From contig PDLQ01000010.1 of NCBI GenBank assembly GCA_002591745.1, forward strand, positions 104,573 to 168,572: a stretch of 64,000 bases of DNA, in the 5' to 3' direction. The notes under the pieces were generated by a model, which saw only the letters and a list, made by a program, of their open reading frames with translations, had not been told where the DNA came from and searched no databases. Both the position numbers and the translations under genes were made by a program. Each line of letters starts with the position of its first letter. Position 1 is the first letter of the stretch. This document shows positions 44,915-52,572 of this stretch, one piece after another. The stretch is from Lewinellaceae bacterium SD302. Lineage in GTDB: Bacteria; Bacteroidota; Bacteroidia; Chitinophagales; Saprospiraceae.

Positions 44915-46335
44915 GTTTCAATTCACTGGAATACGGGGTCTTTTTCGCGATCTTTTTCTTCCTTTACTGGTTCGTCACCAATCGCAACCTGAAGTGGCAG
45001 AATATCCTGATCCTGGTGGCCAGCTACATCTTTTACGGCTGGTGGGACTGGCGGTTTCTGCTGTTGATCTTCACTTCCAGCCTGGTAGATTTCCTGGTTG
45101 GCCGCGGCATGGAAAGGACCGGCGACGACCGCAAAAGAAAATGGTTGCTCTACGTGAGTCTGGCCGTCAACCTGGGCATCCTCGGCTTTTTCAAATACTT
45201 CAATTTTTTCCTGGATTCTTTCAAAACCGTATTCGGTAATTTGAGTCCGGTGGCTGAGTGGAGCACGCTGGACATCATACTGCCGGTGGGCATCAGTTTT
45301 TATACGCTGCAGACCCTCAGCTATACTTTCGATGTCTACAAACGCAAGATGAAAGGCACCGATGACGTGATCAGCTTTTTCGCCTACGTCAGTTTCTTCC
45401 CCCAACTGGTGGCCGGGCCGATCGAGCGAGCGACCAGCTTGCTGCCCCAGTTTCAAAAAAAACGGGTCTTCACCTACGAGGGGGCCGCCGACGGGATGCG
45501 GCAAGTCACCTGGGGGCTGTTTAAAAAGATGGTAGTGGCCGACAATTGCGGTACCTACGTCTGGGAATACCTGCCCACTTATTGGGATCATTCCGGCAGT
45601 ACGCTATTTGTTGCTACCATTCTGGGAACGTTCCAGCTCTACTGTGATTTTTCGGGCTACTCGGATATTGCCATTGGCAGTGCCCGCATCCTGGGGTTTA
45701 ACCTGATGAAGAACTTCGATTATCCTTTTTTCGCCCGCAACATCGCCGAGTTCTGGCAGAAGTGGCACATTTCGTTGATCACCTGGTTTCGCGACTACCT
45801 GATCGGCTGGCTCAAAGGTTACACGAAACTCAAATTGGTGCGCAATATCTTCATCATCTTCCTGATCACCGGTCTATGGCACGGCGCGGCCTGGACATAC
45901 ATCGTTTGGGGCCTGATGAATGCAATGCTGTTTTTACCGATTATCCTGGGGAAACGGGTTCGCTACCGAAAACCAGTGGCTCATGGGCGAGCGCTGCCTA
46001 CTCTGAGGGAGTTCTGGAAAATGTTCCGCACCGTAACCATCTTCGGTAGCGTCGGGGTAATGTTTTTGAGCCCTACGGTTTACGATGGCTTCGCTTACTT
46101 TAAAAACGTTTTCAGCCTTTCGCTCTTCACGCTACCTATGCCCCCCACGCCCCGTATTTATGCCTTTATCATCCTGATCGTGGTAGAATGGCGGCAGCGG
46201 ACCCGGGAGCACGGCATGGACTTCACCGGCCAGAACATTCCGGCCTGGCAGCGGTGGCTGGCTTATCTACTGGTGGTGCTTTGTATCCTGTTCTACGGCG
46301 GGGTGAACCAGGAATTTATCTATTTCCAATTCTAG
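44911..46335 (+). CDS. MBOAT-family O-acyltransferase (AlgI/DltB-like)
   Basis: A 474-residue multi-spanning membrane protein that probably moves acetyl groups across the membrane for O-acetylation of a polysaccharide. AlgI-type landmarks: SYIFYGWWDWRFLLLIF, PVGISFYTLQTLSYTFDVYK, FFPQLVAGPIERA, and TGLWHGAAWTYIVWG with the catalytic His. The start at 44911 (MSFNSLEYGVFF) matches the family. It is followed 10 bases later by its likely partner. Confidence 0.92.
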   Translation: MSFNSLEYGVFFAIFFFLYWFVTNRNLKWQNILILVASYIFYGWWDWRFLLLIFTSSLVDFLVGRGMERTGDDRKRKWLLYVSLAVNLGILGFFKYFNFFLDSFKTVFGNLSPVAEWSTLDIILPVGISFYTLQTLSYTFDVYKRKMKGTDDVISFFAYVSFFPQLVAGPIERATSLLPQFQKKRVFTYEGAADGMRQVTWGLFKKMVVADNCGTYVWEYLPTYWDHSGSTLFVATILGTFQLYCDFSGYSDIAIGSARILGFNLMKNFDYPFFARNIAEFWQKWHISLITWFRDYLIGWLKGYTKLKLVRNIFIIFLITGLWHGAAWTYIVWGLMNAMLFLPIILGKRVRYRKPVAHGRALPTLREFWKMFRTVTIFGSVGVMFLSPTVYDGFAYFKNVFSLSLFTLPMPPTPRIYAFIILIVVEWRQRTREHGMDFTGQNIPAWQRWLAYLLVVLCILFYGGVNQEFIYFQF

Positions 46336-46345
46336 AGATTGAACT

Positions 46346-47266
46346 ATGCGAAAATTCCTGCTGAAATTTAGCATCTTCCTACTGATTGTCTTAGCGGTTA
46401 TGGCGGGAATGGAGTACTACGTACGCTGCGTCGATAACAGTCCACTCCGCCACCGTAGCGACTACTTTTTCGAGCACGCTGGTGAGTTGGATGGCATCAT
46501 CTACGGTCCCTCCCTGACTGCCCGCGCTATTAACCCCGAATGGCTTTCCCCATCCACCGCCAATCTAGCCATGGCCGGCGGAGCCATTAACGTGGACTAC
46601 AAGGTTTTCCTCAAATCTCTCGAACACGCCGAGCCGAAATTCGTGATCTTCGACTTGACGCTGGCTTACCTCGAAAGGCGTAATGATGCCACCTATGAAA
46701 ACCTTCGCCGCCTACCCTACTACTACGGCATCTGGAACGAAAAAGCCCAATTGAAGGACCTATTCCTTGCCCGCGCTCCTTTTGCTGATCATTTCCTTAA
46801 CCGCCCGCGGGAAGCCGACTACAACAAATATGGTTTCGAAGCCTCCATTCCTGACGAATGCGACAATATTGCCAAGATCAAGCGGCAGATAGAGAACAAG
46901 CATTTCCAGCTCATCGCCAAGAAACGTGCCGGCCGCCGCCTGGCCCTCAACGACGCCAACTACCACGAAAACGTGGCCATGCTGGAGGAACTGGTGACCA
47001 CCTGCCGCGAGCGTAATATCACCCTTATTTTCTACGAACCGCCCAAATACTGCGAGGCCGTCAACGTAGCCCCTCCCGTCCACTATTACCGCCGCTCTGC
47101 CTTCCTGGACCGGGTAGTCGACAACAAAACTGTTCACTGGTGGGACCTGAGTGATTTTCAGAACGAAGAACTAGACCATTTCCTCAATCTCATTCACGTC
47201 AATATCCGGGGTGCGGAGCTGGTGACGGAGGAAATTGATCGGAGGCTGGAGGAGATGGGGTACTAG
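46346..47266 (+). CDS. SGNH/AlgJ-like partner of the O-acyltransferase
   Basis: A 306-residue protein with one N-terminal membrane anchor (LLKFSIFLLIVLAVMAGMEY) and an outside domain. GIIYGPSLTARAINPEWLS contains the catalytic-serine block of SGNH-type acetyltransferase partners (GxS with Ser in GPSL), followed by NLAMAGGAINVDYKVFLK. A C-terminal HVNIRGAELVTEEI offers the His. Placement directly after MBOAT supports a role in polysaccharide acetylation. The assignment rests on pattern and context. Confidence 0.7.
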   Translation: MRKFLLKFSIFLLIVLAVMAGMEYYVRCVDNSPLRHRSDYFFEHAGELDGIIYGPSLTARAINPEWLSPSTANLAMAGGAINVDYKVFLKSLEHAEPKFVIFDLTLAYLERRNDATYENLRRLPYYYGIWNEKAQLKDLFLARAPFADHFLNRPREADYNKYGFEASIPDECDNIAKIKRQIENKHFQLIAKKRAGRRLALNDANYHENVAMLEELVTTCRERNITLIFYEPPKYCEAVNVAPPVHYYRRSAFLDRVVDNKTVHWWDLSDFQNEELDHFLNLIHVNIRGAELVTEEIDRRLEEMGY

Positions 47267-47473
47267 ACGGCCTTTGGCCTATTGGACGCCTTCGGCTTTT
47301 GGATGTCGCTGCGCGACTCTTGGACGCTCGTTCCTCGCTTTCGGGTTGAGCTGGTGTCGAATATCTAAATATGGTATCCAAATCAAAGCCCCCCAAAAGA
47401 CCACTTCAGCGATCATCCAAAAGCCGAAGGCGTCTAAAAGGAGCTCAGCGACATCCGAAAGGGCGCAGCCCGT
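47267..47473. repeat. Array of mini-hairpins with an 18-bp inverted repeat
   Basis: Successive units of about 20 bases, each TTGGAC or TTGGAT plus a different tiny hairpin (GGCCTTTGGCC, GCCTTCGGC, GTCGCTGCGCGAC), fill 47274-47340. Complementary units recur at 47415-47473. GACGCCTTCGGCTTTTGG (47285-47302) is exactly inverted at 47417-47434. It separates convergent genes. Confidence 0.7.
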
Positions 47474-48085
47474 CTAATACCCCCACTCCCCCATCAAACG
47501 TCCGAAGACAAAGTGGGCGCGTTCCAACGCTTCCGGCGTATAGTAGTCCAAAAAGTTTCGGGATTTGCCGGCTGTTTGGTTAAAGACGGGTATTTTCAAA
47601 TCCGGCCGATTCCATTTTTTGGCTGCCAAAGTAGCAAAGTCTGCGTCCAGACTTTCGTAGCGAAGTATCGTCTGCACGGAGCGGGCCGTTTCTTCGTGCC
47701 TGGGAATACGGTAAGGCTCCCGGTAAAATTCCAGGAAGTATGTAGAAAAATCTGCGTCGTTCTCTACGATAAAACGGTATTCCGCCATGGCCTTTGCACC
47801 AATCGGTCGCCCCCCCTTAAAGGTTCCACGGGAAAACCGGCCGTTGTGATCATTTTTCTTTTTAAAGTAGGCACTGACCACCGAATCCATCGGGTTGCGG
47901 ATCGTGGCGAAAGTGAAATAATCCTTCTCCTTAGGCGTCGCCAACTGACGAAACTCACCGTAGGAAGTGTGCATTTTATGAATCTCCTTACTGCCCATTT
48001 CTTCCACCAATAGCTTGGAAATGGCTTTGGAAGCCGTGCGGGGGATTGCAAAGAAACAGAACTGGTATGCGTGGTTGATGATCAT
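47474..48085 (-). CDS. Sulfotransferase
   Basis: A 203-residue sulfotransferase-fold protein: FFAIPRTASKAISKLLVEEM in the 5'-loop position (Arg-Thr-Ala-Ser instead of the usual R/K-SGT) and FATIRNPMDSVVSAYFKKKN as the 3'-phosphate motif. It is followed by the exporter genes with an 8-base gap, so the sulfotransferase is part of the export operon. Motif copy 16 lies within it, encoding FATLAAK. Confidence 0.8.
   Translation of the reverse strand: MIINHAYQFCFFAIPRTASKAISKLLVEEMGSKEIHKMHTSYGEFRQLATPKEKDYFTFATIRNPMDSVVSAYFKKKNDHNGRFSRGTFKGGRPIGAKAMAEYRFIVENDADFSTYFLEFYREPYRIPRHEETARSVQTILRYESLDADFATLAAKKWNRPDLKIPVFNQTAGKSRNFLDYYTPEALERAHFVFGRLMGEWGY
47621..47639 (+). repeat. Dispersed motif copy 16
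   Basis: Reads GGCTGCCAAAGTAGCAAAG, core 47627-47636, inside the sulfotransferase gene on the strand opposite to the gene. Confidence 0.9.
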
Positions 48086-48092
48086 GGGAGGA

Positions 48093-48932
48093 TTAGAATT
48101 CGTAGTCCCGGATTTTCTTGAGTTTCCTTTGCTGCTTCTGACTCCCCAGCAGATCGGAAGAATTATTGAGGTAAAATTCCAGGGCCTCCTTAATGTCAGT
48201 GGAATTATAGATCAACTGACCTTCGCGCATCACCAGAGTACGGGTGGCGATCTTCATCACCTTATTGATGTGGTTTGATACAAAGATGACCCCTTTGGCC
48301 GGATGGGTTACGAACTCACGAAGATTGTCGAAGCATTTGGCTTTGAAAGCACTGTCGCCTACGGCCAGGGCTTCGTCAATAATAAAGACATCCGGCTCTG
48401 TGGCCAGAGCGATGGCGTAGGAAAGACGAGCTTTCATCCCTGACGAGTAATTACCAAAAGGCGTATCCAGTCGCTTCCCCAATTCAGAAAAGTCGTCGAT
48501 AAACTCCAGTTGCCGGTCAATTTCTTCCTTATTCATACCGTACATCGCACCTTTAATGTAGATATTTTCTCTACCGGTATAGAGTGATTGCATCCCGGCG
48601 TTCAGGGCAAATACAGCGGTAATCCTGAGCCCCTCCCTCCCCATAATAGTGCCATGGTCACGGGGATATACGTTGGAGAGTAGACGCATCAGCGTCGTCT
48701 TGCCCGAACCATTGGCCCCTACTACGCTCAGTATCTCACCGGAGTAAAGATCCAGATCAATATTGTCCAGGGCCCAGAATTCGTGTTTACGTAAAGCAGG
48801 TCGCTCTGGGCTTGAATTAGCTGCCTTTCGGCCACTTACTACGTCCAGCAAACCATAGTACATGTTGTACTTGATGTCGCGGCTGAATTTTTTGCTCAAC
48901 CCCCGTACGGATATGAGTGGCGTTTTTTCCAT
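48093..48932 (-). CDS. Polysaccharide ABC exporter, ATP-binding subunit (Wzt/TagH-like)
   Basis: A 279-residue ATPase of the TagH/KpsT/Wzt group. Walker A GANGSGKTT (residues 72-80), Q-loop region, signature NYSSGMKARLSYAIAL (about 161-176), Walker B DVFIIDEAL (181-189), and the H-loop SNH. There is no long C-terminal carbohydrate-binding domain. Its start overlaps the permease stop by one base. The pair would flip or export a lipid-linked or finished polysaccharide. Confidence 0.92.
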   Translation of the reverse strand: MEKTPLISVRGLSKKFSRDIKYNMYYGLLDVVSGRKAANSSPERPALRKHEFWALDNIDLDLYSGEILSVVGANGSGKTTLMRLLSNVYPRDHGTIMGREGLRITAVFALNAGMQSLYTGRENIYIKGAMYGMNKEEIDRQLEFIDDFSELGKRLDTPFGNYSSGMKARLSYAIALATEPDVFIIDEALAVGDSAFKAKCFDNLREFVTHPAKGVIFVSNHINKVMKIATRTLVMREGQLIYNSTDIKEALEFYLNNSSDLLGSQKQQRKLKKIRDYEF

Positions 48933-49798
48933 CAGGCGGCGATCAGTCTTTCGAGAATCCGGGGCTGACTCTTGGCGTAAATACGTACGGCCAGCGCGAA
49001 GAAAACCAGTGAAAATCCACTGACCGCCAGATAAGTAACCGGCGCGTAAAAGGTTCCTTCCGTGAGCAGATCACGACTGAAGCTGACGAGGTAAGTCAGC
49101 GGATTTATCTTCACCAGTTCCGACAACCAGCCCAATTCAATTTTGGGAGTATAAACTATCGGCGTCAGGAACATGAGTAAGCGGATACCTTCGTCGGCCA
49201 GTTTGCTCAGGTCTACCGCCACGATCCTCAGAAGAGCGACGATGAGACCGATGGCCAGTCCCAGCAACAAAAGCGGAATCAATGACAGTGGAAACAACAG
49301 GGCCCACCAAGTGAATTCCACCCCGAAAAACAACAGTACGATCAGGTTGAGGCCAAAGGGAATACTGAATCGGATCAGGTGTACGACCACCTGTTCGGCC
49401 AGCAGCACTCCGTAGGGAAAGGGCGTCATGATCAGCATTCTACCGTAGTTGGTCACCAGGTTACTGCTGTTTTTATAAATATCGGCGAAGAAACCCCAGA
49501 TCGAGGTACTCAATAGGACGTAGGCTGGATAAGGCACAGCCGTAGCGCCAGGATCGACGATGCCAGCTCCGTTCAGCAAGATCCAAATTGCTACTGATAG
49601 TAAAGGCAGGATCAACAACCAGCTTAGTCCAATGAAAGACCGTTTAAACTCCGTATTGAAGTTGATCCTGACCAGCTGACGGATCAAAAATCGGTATTCC
49701 CCTAGCCGGCGCCAGCCACTTCGGGCCAAAAAATTGTCGGACCGTCCCCTGGGGAACAGTTCAACTAACTCATGAGACGCGGAAGTGACTTTTTGCAT
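48932..49798 (-). CDS. Polysaccharide ABC exporter, permease subunit (Wzm/TagG-like)
   Basis: A 288-residue ABC-2 type permease with six predicted membrane segments (for example LLILPLLSVAIWILL and GFSLVFFALAVRIYA) and the typical N-terminal amphipathic region before FKRSFIGLSWLLILPLLS. NPLTYLVSFSRDLL is characteristic of the TagG/Wzm group. It is the first gene of the operon permease-ATPase-sulfotransferase, with a good promoter directly upstream. Confidence 0.9.
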   Translation of the reverse strand: MQKVTSASHELVELFPRGRSDNFLARSGWRRLGEYRFLIRQLVRINFNTEFKRSFIGLSWLLILPLLSVAIWILLNGAGIVDPGATAVPYPAYVLLSTSIWGFFADIYKNSSNLVTNYGRMLIMTPFPYGVLLAEQVVVHLIRFSIPFGLNLIVLLFFGVEFTWWALLFPLSLIPLLLLGLAIGLIVALLRIVAVDLSKLADEGIRLLMFLTPIVYTPKIELGWLSELVKINPLTYLVSFSRDLLTEGTFYAPVTYLAVSGFSLVFFALAVRIYAKSQPRILERLIAA

Positions 49799-49813
49799 AG
49801 CTTATCGGGGATG

Positions 49814-49843
49814 CAAAGGTAAACCCTTTCGAGCATCTTCAAA
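49814..49843 (-). promoter_or_regulatory. Bacteroidota-type promoter of the exporter operon
   Basis: Minus strand TTTG (49840-49843), 18 bases, TACCTTTG (49814-49821), about 15 bases before the permease ATG. On the plus strand TATCTTCG (49853-49860) may be a weak -7 box for the divergent lipoprotein gene. Confidence 0.7.
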
Positions 49844-49879
49844 ATTTAGTCCTATCTTCGCGGCACCAAATCATGAACA

Positions 49880-50257
49880 ATGAAACATCTTAATTTTATC
49901 CTTTTCCTTCTCGTCTTCGGTGTTAGCGTAAGCTGTAACAGCCCCAAGGACGGTATGGCTAAGCCCGACGAAGAAGCAACCGTTGAAGCCTCGGAAGTTA
50001 ATGCCGAAAACATCGACGAAAAAGTCGACGAAATCATCGAAACCTACGCCTCTACGGCCCAGTTGACCAACGTACAAGAGCAGCAAATTCGCGACATCGC
50101 CAAAAAGTACGACCTTTTTGGAGGTACTGACGCCGAAAACCAGCTGCAACGTCGTTTGCTACGCAAAGAGGTCATCGGCACCGTCCTTACTGAGCAGCAA
50201 GTCAGCGATCTGCGCCGTGAGCGTCAGAGCCGTAAGCGCAACGGTGGAGGCAAGTAA
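49880..50257 (+). CDS. Small lipoprotein of unknown function
   Basis: A 125-residue protein with a lipoprotein signal (FLLVFGVSVSCNSPKDGM, Cys at 19) and a charged helical region with many Glu/Asp then many Arg. The N-terminal half after the Cys is acidic and probably disordered. No family recognised. Divergent from the exporter operon; it ends in a shared hairpin. Confidence 0.7.
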   Translation: MKHLNFILFLLVFGVSVSCNSPKDGMAKPDEEATVEASEVNAENIDEKVDEIIETYASTAQLTNVQEQQIRDIAKKYDLFGGTDAENQLQRRLLRKEVIGTVLTEQQVSDLRRERQSRKRNGGGK

Positions 50258-50266
50258 ATAGTTATC

Positions 50267-50310
50267 AGGGATGATTGAATCTTTTTGAATTTAATCATTC
50301 AATCATCCCT
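50267..50310. terminator. Bidirectional hairpin between convergent genes
   Basis: AGGGATGATTGAAT (50267-50280) and its perfect complement (50297-50310) form a 14-bp stem with ATGAT-type words. The plus-strand loop side carries CTTTTT. It lies between the lipoprotein and the convergent GT4 gene, whose stop is inside the second arm. Confidence 0.6.
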
Positions 50311-51392
50311 ATACTTCCGTACAAAGGCAGATAAGCTTCTATTGAATCTGCCAAAGGAAATGACGGCGGTTCCCGATAATCATAATCTTTAATGAAGGCT
50401 CGTTCCAGCGCTTGTGTCAGGGCAGCTACCGCCATTTCTTCCATTTCAACAAATCGCCCCCCAACCGTTTCTACTAAAGCCCCCTGCCCCGAGCTGACAA
50501 TCGGTACACCGAGTGCCACCGCTTCGGCTGCTACGAAGCAGAAGCCTTCGCTATAGGAAGGGATCACCACACAAGACGACGTGGCCACCTTCCCCAGCAG
50601 TTCGCGCCAAGGCAATTCGTGGAGCAACTCCACTTGTTTTTCAATTTCAAGTTCTTCGATCAGTTCCCGAACCCGCGCATACATGCCCGCAGGTTGCCGG
50701 GGGATGATTAGGCGTAGTCTGCTATTGGGGTGAAGCAGAAAAAAATCCCGTGCCGCCGGCAATAGCAAATCCAACCCTTTGGAGATGCCCAGTCGACCAT
50801 AATAAGTGAAAGTAAATTGTTCTGGTGGTTGGTGATCGTATTCGGCAAATTCAGCGTAATCCAGGCCATTGTAGATATTGACAACCTTCTCCGCCGGGAT
50901 ACCATTAGCAATCAGCTCCCGCCGGGTAAAGTCAGAAACAGCCACGTAACGATCAAAAGGTAAACGCAAGAGCAATTGCTCAAAAAGGTAGTAGGCCGCT
51001 GCCGCCAGATTAGAAATAAAGGGTAGTCGCTTCCATAACCCTGCCCAGACCTCATGGAAGGTTACGATGATTCTTTCACCCCGCAATTTAGCCGCCAACC
51101 AGGCGGGTAAAGCGGCATTATAAGTTGTTGTGTGAATAAGATCAGCTTTACCCGCCTCCCGCCAAACCCTGGGCAAACTGAGTAAAGAAAACAGAAAACG
51201 ATTCCGGCAATTTACCCGCACTACCCTTACTCCCCGATAATTTTCCTCCTTCGCCAGTTTATTGTCGAAACGGGTAGTTACCACCGTAATATCATGACCG
51301 AGTTTGGCCAGCCGCACGGTCAGGTCCCTGAATAAAGTCTCTGCCCCACCGATGTATGGATGGTAGTGTTCCAGAACAAAAAGGATGTTCAT
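50295..51392 (-). CDS. Glycosyltransferase family 4
   Basis: A 365-residue GT-B enzyme: MNILFVLEHYHPYIGGAETL with the GGAE acceptor loop, FTYYGRLGISKGLDLLLPAA, and SYSEGFCFVAAEAVALG with the nucleotide-sugar Glu pair. It is the last gene of the membrane-protein-GT2-DUF2304-GT4 operon and overlaps the DUF2304 gene by 4 bases. Substrate unknown. Confidence 0.9.
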   Translation of the reverse strand: MNILFVLEHYHPYIGGAETLFRDLTVRLAKLGHDITVVTTRFDNKLAKEENYRGVRVVRVNCRNRFLFSLLSLPRVWREAGKADLIHTTTYNAALPAWLAAKLRGERIIVTFHEVWAGLWKRLPFISNLAAAAYYLFEQLLLRLPFDRYVAVSDFTRRELIANGIPAEKVVNIYNGLDYAEFAEYDHQPPEQFTFTYYGRLGISKGLDLLLPAARDFFLLHPNSRLRLIIPRQPAGMYARVRELIEELEIEKQVELLHELPWRELLGKVATSSCVVIPSYSEGFCFVAAEAVALGVPIVSSGQGALVETVGGRFVEMEEMAVAALTQALERAFIKDYDYREPPSFPLADSIEAYLPLYGSIGMIE

Positions 51393-51739
51393 AGCTCGTC
51401 CAGTTCTTCGGCGTCTTTAAGGGCGATCTTTCGCGTCAGCAAAGTCAGTTTTCTACGGTTTTCCTTGATCTCGGCGTAAAGCTTGAACAGTAAGTAGACG
51501 ATCACCCCGATACTAAGAAATAGTACAGCATTCACGTTATCCTTGATTCCGAAAAGCTTGGCGACGAAGACCGAAATATTATCAGGAAAAATGGCAAAAA
51601 CGCCCAGTCCCATCCAGAAGATCAGTGACAGTAAAAATTCGCTGAGGTTGATTTTTCCCTTCAGGTAACGAACGGCCACGGCGGCGATAAACAACAGGGC
51701 CACGCCAGGCACCAAGAGTTGAAATAAACGAATTTCCAT
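51389..51739 (-). CDS. DUF2304 membrane protein
   Basis: A 116-residue protein with three hydrophobic segments (LLVPGVALLFIAAVAVRYL, FLLSLIFWMGLGVFAIFP, VLFLSIGVIVYLLFKLYAEI). It has the short cytosolic helix ENRRKLTLLTRKIALKDAEE typical of DUF2304. Such proteins are usually encoded next to a GT2 dolichol-phosphate-mannose-synthase-like enzyme and may act as its membrane anchor or partner; the adjacent GT2 gene supports this. The frame starts at 51751 but MEIRLF at 51739 is more likely. Confidence 0.8.
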   Translation of the reverse strand: MEIRLFQLLVPGVALLFIAAVAVRYLKGKINLSEFLLSLIFWMGLGVFAIFPDNISVFVAKLFGIKDNVNAVLFLSIGVIVYLLFKLYAEIKENRRKLTLLTRKIALKDAEELDEL

Positions 51740-51861
51740 GGTCAATGTCAATGAGTTAATGATAGAATGATCAAATGATAGAATGAGTTAATGATAGAAT
51801 GATCAGATGGATCAATGATCTAGTCCGAATTTAATCATTAGATCATCGTCGCATTAGATCA
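51740..51861. repeat. ATGAT-type repeat spacer (GT2-DUF2304)
   Basis: About 100 bases built of GAATGATC, AATGATAG and AGATCATT words, including the unit AGTTAATGATAGAATGATCA repeated nearly exactly. The second half is complementary to the first, so a long hairpin is possible. Confidence 0.65.
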
Positions 51862-52557
51862 TTACTTAAAGAGCACGTTGAACAGGAAATTAAAGGCCGT
51901 GGAAAAACCCATTTGCAAGTCCTGTCCCTTGCTGCGGGAATAATCGGTGTAACGAACGTGAGTAGGTGTTTCGGATATCTTCAATCCGGCTTTTTCAGCC
52001 TTGATCAGCATTTCGCTACAGAATCCAAAGCCATCGATCTCCAACTGCAATTCATTGATGGCCCGCTGGTTGAGCAATCTGAGGCCGGACTGAGAATCCG
52101 TGTAGCGTTGCTTACAGAAGATATTGGTCATCAGGTTGCCGATAGCATTAAAAAGTCTGCGGGAGGCCGGCATTTGCTCCAGATCGCTCAGGAATCGGCT
52201 ACCAACGATCAAATCGGAATTTGTCTCCGTCATTTTCCCCAGCAAGGCGTGGATGTCTTCGGGAAGATGCTGGCCGTCGGCATCCATGAACACCAGCGCG
52301 GGCCAACGCTTTAGCCTGGCCACTTCGATACCGGTCTGGACCGCAGCTCCGGCGCCCCGATTGATCTGGTGGGCGATGGTGGTGATACCCAAAGACCTTG
52401 CTACTTTGCTAGTCCCATCCGTACTCCCGTCGTCGATGACGCAAATCTTCCGAAAGCCGTGTTCCTTCAAACTGGCGATCACCTCCGGCAGCACCGTGGC
52501 CTCGTTGTAGGCCGGCAGACATACGTAGATATCGTCCTTGGTGAGTGGCCCTGGCAT
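51862..52557 (-). CDS. Glycosyltransferase family 2 (DPM1-like)
   Basis: A 231-residue GT-A enzyme: VCLPAYNEATVLPEVIASLK, ICVIDDGSTDGTSKVARSLG, the DxD in ALVFMDADGQHLPEDIHAL, and KQRYTDSQSGLRLLNQRAI. It resembles polyprenyl-phosphate sugar synthases, which charge undecaprenyl phosphate with one sugar. The product may be the donor used by the membrane protein encoded just upstream. Motif copy 17 lies within it, encoding TSKVARS between ASGSTDG-type loop and SLG. Confidence 0.9.
   Translation of the reverse strand: MPGPLTKDDIYVCLPAYNEATVLPEVIASLKEHGFRKICVIDDGSTDGTSKVARSLGITTIAHQINRGAGAAVQTGIEVARLKRWPALVFMDADGQHLPEDIHALLGKMTETNSDLIVGSRFLSDLEQMPASRRLFNAIGNLMTNIFCKQRYTDSQSGLRLLNQRAINELQLEIDGFGFCSEMLIKAEKAGLKISETPTHVRYTDYSRSKGQDLQMGFSTAFNFLFNVLFK
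52396..52414 (-). repeat. Dispersed motif copy 17
   Basis: Minus-strand reading GACTAGCAAAGTAGCAAGG, core 52399-52408, in frame with the GT2 gene. Confidence 0.9.
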
Positions 52558-52572
52558 CGGCTTGTTTATGGA

